A DNA stretch of 18,179 nucleotides from 2-02-FULL-38-15 sp964645555. GTDB lineage: Bacteria > Patescibacteriota > Microgenomatia > Daviesbacterales > UBA10151. The notes beneath the pieces were generated by a model. The model saw only the letters and a program-made list of their open reading frames with translations, had not been told where the DNA came from and ran no database searches. The stretch covers positions 1 through 18,179 of the forward strand of contig CAZYBP010000015.1 in assembly GCA_964645555.1 (NCBI GenBank), read 5' to 3'. Below are positions 16,167 to 18,179 of this stretch, in pieces. A program made the position numbers and the translations under genes. The first letter of the stretch is position 1; every line of letters begins with the position of its first letter.

Positions 16167-17042
16167 TTAGGATATTTTCAGATAGCGCCTGACTGCAAAA
16201 ATTGACCCCAATCCGCCAATGACAAGAGATACTATGATGGCTGCGACTAAAAGCATCAACATAAAAATGGGGTTGACCGGCAACAGCTCGACCTCTCCCA
16301 AATATTGTTGTAAAAGAGGAGTAATATACCAAAGTAGAGCATAACTTAACACCCAAGCACTGACTGCTCCGCTGACTCCATAAAACACCCCTTCTAAAAT
16401 AAAAGGGTTCCTGATAAAAGAAGAGGATGCTCCAAGCAACCTCATAATTTCAATCTCATTCCTTCTGAGTCTGATTTTAAATCCAATTATCATGACTACA
16501 ACAAGCAAAGCGAAAATCATCAAAAAGCCGACAGTTGATCCTCCGATCACTCTGATAATTCCGGTAAGTTGAACCAGGGTTTGTACCACATCCTCCGGTA
16601 CAATCACCTCTGAAACTACCGGCTCTCTCTTTAAGAGGTTGGCAATCGGTTGCAAGTCTTGAGGGGTTTGAGTTGATACTTCAAGCGAGGCAGGTAAGAT
16701 ATTGGCCGTCACCAGTTCCAAAAGTGCCGGATCGTTCTTATTCCTGTCCCTATAAATTTGCAAAGCATCCTGTTTGGACACAAACCTTGTTTTGGTAACC
16801 ATACTTTCCTGTTGCAAGGCATTTTCTATAATCTGGATATCTTGATCTGTAGTACCTTCTTTGAAGAAGGCAATTACTTGTGGTTTACTTTCAAAGTACT
16901 TTAAAGCCAGCTCTGAACCGGTGGCCAGTAAAATAAAAGTAAGTAAAGCAAAAAAGGTTAAAAACATAACCATAGAAGCTGCAATGGCTTGAAACGGGGT
17001 TCTTCTGATATTTCTTTTGGCATAAAGTATTGCCCTACTCAT
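16167..17042 (-). CDS. ftsX: Cell division permease FtsX
   Basis: FtsX is the membrane half of FtsEX. It passes ATP-driven conformational changes to a cell-wall hydrolase outside. The 291 residues have the classic layout: a short cytoplasmic N-terminus (RNIRRTPFQ), TM1 (20-42), a large extracytoplasmic domain (about 45-162) with the family NILPASLEV (114-122), TM2 (166-188), a cytoplasmic coupling stretch NEIEIMRLLGASSSFIR (195-211), TM3 (214-240) and TM4 (259-283). The start codon overlaps the ftsE end by eight bases and has a strong Shine-Dalgarno sequence. Its extracytoplasmic domain is the expected docking site for the coiled coil of the next gene. Confidence 0.94.
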   Translation of the reverse strand: MSRAILYAKRNIRRTPFQAIAASMVMFLTFFALLTFILLATGSELALKYFESKPQVIAFFKEGTTDQDIQIIENALQQESMVTKTRFVSKQDALQIYRDRNKNDPALLELVTANILPASLEVSTQTPQDLQPIANLLKREPVVSEVIVPEDVVQTLVQLTGIIRVIGGSTVGFLMIFALLVVVMIIGFKIRLRRNEIEIMRLLGASSSFIRNPFILEGVFYGVSGAVSAWVLSYALLWYITPLLQQYLGEVELLPVNPIFMLMLLVAAIIVSLVIGGLGSIFAVRRYLKIS

Positions 17043-17709
17043 ATTTTCCTTCCTTAGTATCTTTGGCTACAGTGCCTTTTTTCAAAACAATAACTCTCCT
17101 TTTTAAAGTATTGACTATTTCCTGATTGTGGGTAGCCATAACGACAGTGGTACCCCAGGAGTTAATTTCATTTAAAAGCTGTATTACCCCCCAAGCAGTT
17201 TTAGGATCCAAATCTCCGGTTGGTTCATCTGCCAGTAATACGTCCGGTTTGCCTACAACTGCCCTGGCTATAGCAGTTCTTTGTGCTTCCCCTCCTGAAA
17301 GTTGTCTGGGGAAGAGGTTTCTTTTGTCCCAAATTTCTACCAGTCTAAGGATATGCTCCACTGCCTTGGTTATATCCTCGTCTTGCTTACCCAAAACTTC
17401 CAAAGCCAAAGCCACATTTTCAAAAACAGTCCTATCATCCAAAAGCTTGAAATCCTGAAAAACTACCCCAACCTTTCTTCGTAAGTTTGGTAAATCCCTG
17501 TCTTTTATTTTAGTAACATCCATATCGCCTAACTTGACTTTGCCTAAGGTGGGGGTTATCTCTTTGGTCAGGATACGCAGCAAGGTAGACTTACCTGCAC
17601 CTGAGGGGCCAACAATAAATATAAACTCGCCTTGTTTAACCTCTAAATTAATATCATCTAAGGCCACACTAGATCCGTATTTTTTGGTGACATTTTCAAA
17701 AAGTATCAT
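17035..17709 (-). CDS. ftsE: Cell division ATP-binding protein FtsE
   Basis: FtsE is the ABC ATPase that powers FtsX and links wall hydrolysis to division. The 224 residues are full length, with Walker A GPSGAGKST (34-42), the Q-loop at Q85 (VVFQDFKLL), signature LSGGEAQR (137-144), Walker B VLLADEPTGDLD (157-168) and H-loop H194. The FtsE-specific DFKLLDDRTVFENVA after the Q-loop separates it from LolD/MacB relatives, and the adjacent ftsX confirms the identity. ATG 17709-17707 has no Shine-Dalgarno sequence; directly upstream lies a potential pseudoknot. Confidence 0.97.
   Translation of the reverse strand: MILFENVTKKYGSSVALDDINLEVKQGEFIFIVGPSGAGKSTLLRILTKEITPTLGKVKLGDMDVTKIKDRDLPNLRRKVGVVFQDFKLLDDRTVFENVALALEVLGKQDEDITKAVEHILRLVEIWDKRNLFPRQLSGGEAQRTAIARAVVGKPDVLLADEPTGDLDPKTAWGVIQLLNEINSWGTTVVMATHNQEIVNTLKRRVIVLKKGTVAKDTKEGKYE
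17048..17055 (-). promoter_or_regulatory. Strong Shine-Dalgarno sequence of ftsX
   Basis: On the minus strand AAGGAAGG lies five bases before ATG 17042. It sits inside the end of ftsE. It is the only strong ribosome binding site I see in the window, and it shows that the ribosomes here probably do recognise Shine-Dalgarno sequences on internal operon genes. Confidence 0.7.
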
Positions 17710-17711
17710 AT

Positions 17712-17788
17712 AGCTATCAGTATTTAGAAGTCAGTCGTCAGGCAAAGTGTAAAAAATCTGATAGCTTAAGCTGAGGACCGACGACTAA
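17712..17788 (-). promoter_or_regulatory. Interlocked inverted repeats upstream of ftsE (possible H-type pseudoknot)
   Basis: Read on the minus strand, stem 1 pairs 17788-17778 with 17741-17731 (11 pairs including two G-U; core AGTCGTC/GACGACT). Stem 2 pairs 17766-17758 with 17720-17712 (nine Watson-Crick pairs, AGCTATCAG/CTGATAGCT). The order of the four arms interlocks them, with intervening segments of about 11, 16 and 10 bases. Stem 1 contains the stop codon of the upstream gene and stem 2 ends two bases before the ftsE ATG. Pairing is seen in sequence; folding and function are inferred. Confidence 0.5.
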
Positions 17789-18179
17789 TTAATTTCATCA
17801 ACTCTACCTACATCCATTAACCAACCTTCTTGTAAAGCTTTTTGAGTTTCGCCGTATACCTTAACTTGTTTACCTTCATATTTAGAAAGATCCACTACAG
17901 AAGAAGTTAAAGCAACCGGAACTGCTCCGTCGCGTTGCAGTAAATATGCTCCTTCTGCGTAATTATTATCATCAGCAGCAGATTGCTGACGAGCCTTAAC
18001 TACGCCTTCGGCAAAGTCTCGGAATGTCTTAGCATCAGCTTGAGCGTTTTTCGGAGCTCCTACCAAAAGGTCTGAACTTGCTAAGCCACCATTTTTATTT
18101 GAGAGTATATAACCGGTCAGAGTGCCTAAAACTACGGATATGCCGATAACTGTTAGTAGTAAACGTTTGGGGTTATCTG
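17785..18179 (-). CDS. Partial membrane-anchored extracytoplasmic protein (N-terminus off the right edge)
   Basis: I do not recognise the function. The frame is open from the window edge (first full codon at 18177) to TAG 17787-17785, giving 131 residues. It begins DNPKRLLL, very near a protein N-terminus, then a membrane segment (TVIGISVVLGTLTGYIL). A charged helical region follows (AKTFRDFAEGVVKARQQ), then YAEGAYLLQRDGAVPVALTS and the beta-rich end VVDLSKYEGKQVKVYGETQ. The last part recalls a small OB-type beta barrel, but this is only a resemblance. A TTG at 18066-18064 is not a credible start, because an anchor lies upstream in frame. It precedes ftsE by 75 bases on the same strand, so it may be the first gene of the FtsEX-hydrolase operon and an accessory envelope protein. 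Confidence 0.7.
   Translation of the reverse strand, partial: DNPKRLLLTVIGISVVLGTLTGYILSNKNGGLASSDLLVGAPKNAQADAKTFRDFAEGVVKARQQSAADDNNYAEGAYLLQRDGAVPVALTSSVVDLSKYEGKQVKVYGETQKALQEGWLMDVGRVDEIN

Noticed and set aside
18064..18066. TTG as the start of the right-edge gene
   Set aside because: The frame continues upstream through a hydrophobic anchor (TVIGISVVLGTLTGYIL) and basic residues to the window edge, so the true start is outside.
1..18179. CRISPR array, tRNA/rRNA genes, insertion sequence, prophage or phage-defence genes
   Set aside because: I found no regularly spaced direct repeats, no cloverleaf-type sequence and no transposase, integrase or nuclease motifs. The intergenic gaps, at most 99 bases, leave little room for them.

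Overview
This is an AT-rich, tightly packed bacterial chromosome segment with no mobile elements, CRISPR arrays or visible RNA genes. The standard genetic code fits: TGA serves as a stop at 11861-11863 and at 13361-13363 (minus strand). Several things point to a member of the Candidate Phyla Radiation (Patescibacteria), plausibly Microgenomates: lone short forms of housekeeping proteins, several GT-C/YfhO-type multispanning glycosyltransferases, an orphan CofE-like ligase, Pro/Ser/Thr-rich membrane proteins, and little Shine-Dalgarno use. This placement is inferred from protein style, not from a marker-gene tree.

Layout. (1) 1-1013, minus: the 5' part of a gene running off the left edge. It encodes a Pro/Ser/Thr/Asn-rich tail with no Lys or Arg, followed by one membrane segment. 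(2) 1113-4736, plus: secA, then a stand-alone NAD(P)HX dehydratase (nnrD). (3) 4719-8580, minus: a two-gene unit of a GT-C-type membrane glycosyltransferase and a YfhO-type membrane protein. (4) 8645-9388, plus: a CofE-like gamma-glutamyl ligase. (5) 9385-10305, minus: a GalE-type sugar epimerase. (6) 10358-13377, plus: two translationally coupled paralogous GT-C membrane proteins. (7) 13361-18177, minus: an envelope/division operon reading, in transcription order, membrane-anchored protein (off the right edge), ftsE, ftsX, coiled-coil M23 peptidase, fibronectin-type surface protein, tsaE.

How the genes relate. Blocks 3-6 look like envelope glycan assembly: an epimerase supplies nucleotide sugar, and several GT-C-like enzymes would transfer lipid-linked sugars outside the membrane. 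Block 7 is a complete FtsEX cell-wall-hydrolysis module, with ABC ATPase, transducing permease and an EnvC-like coiled-coil hydrolase encoded together. Its most unusual member is the hydrolase. The conserved M23 segments occur in circularly permuted order: HxH first, then HxxxD, then the YWH histidine three residues from the C-terminus.

Other points worth attention are a potential H-type pseudoknot immediately upstream of ftsE, -10 boxes so close to several start codons that transcripts would be leaderless or nearly so, an F420-ligase homologue without visible F420 context, and 3' overlaps at all three convergent gene pairs. No stretch of 300 bases lacks a gene; the longest intergenic gap is 99 bases.
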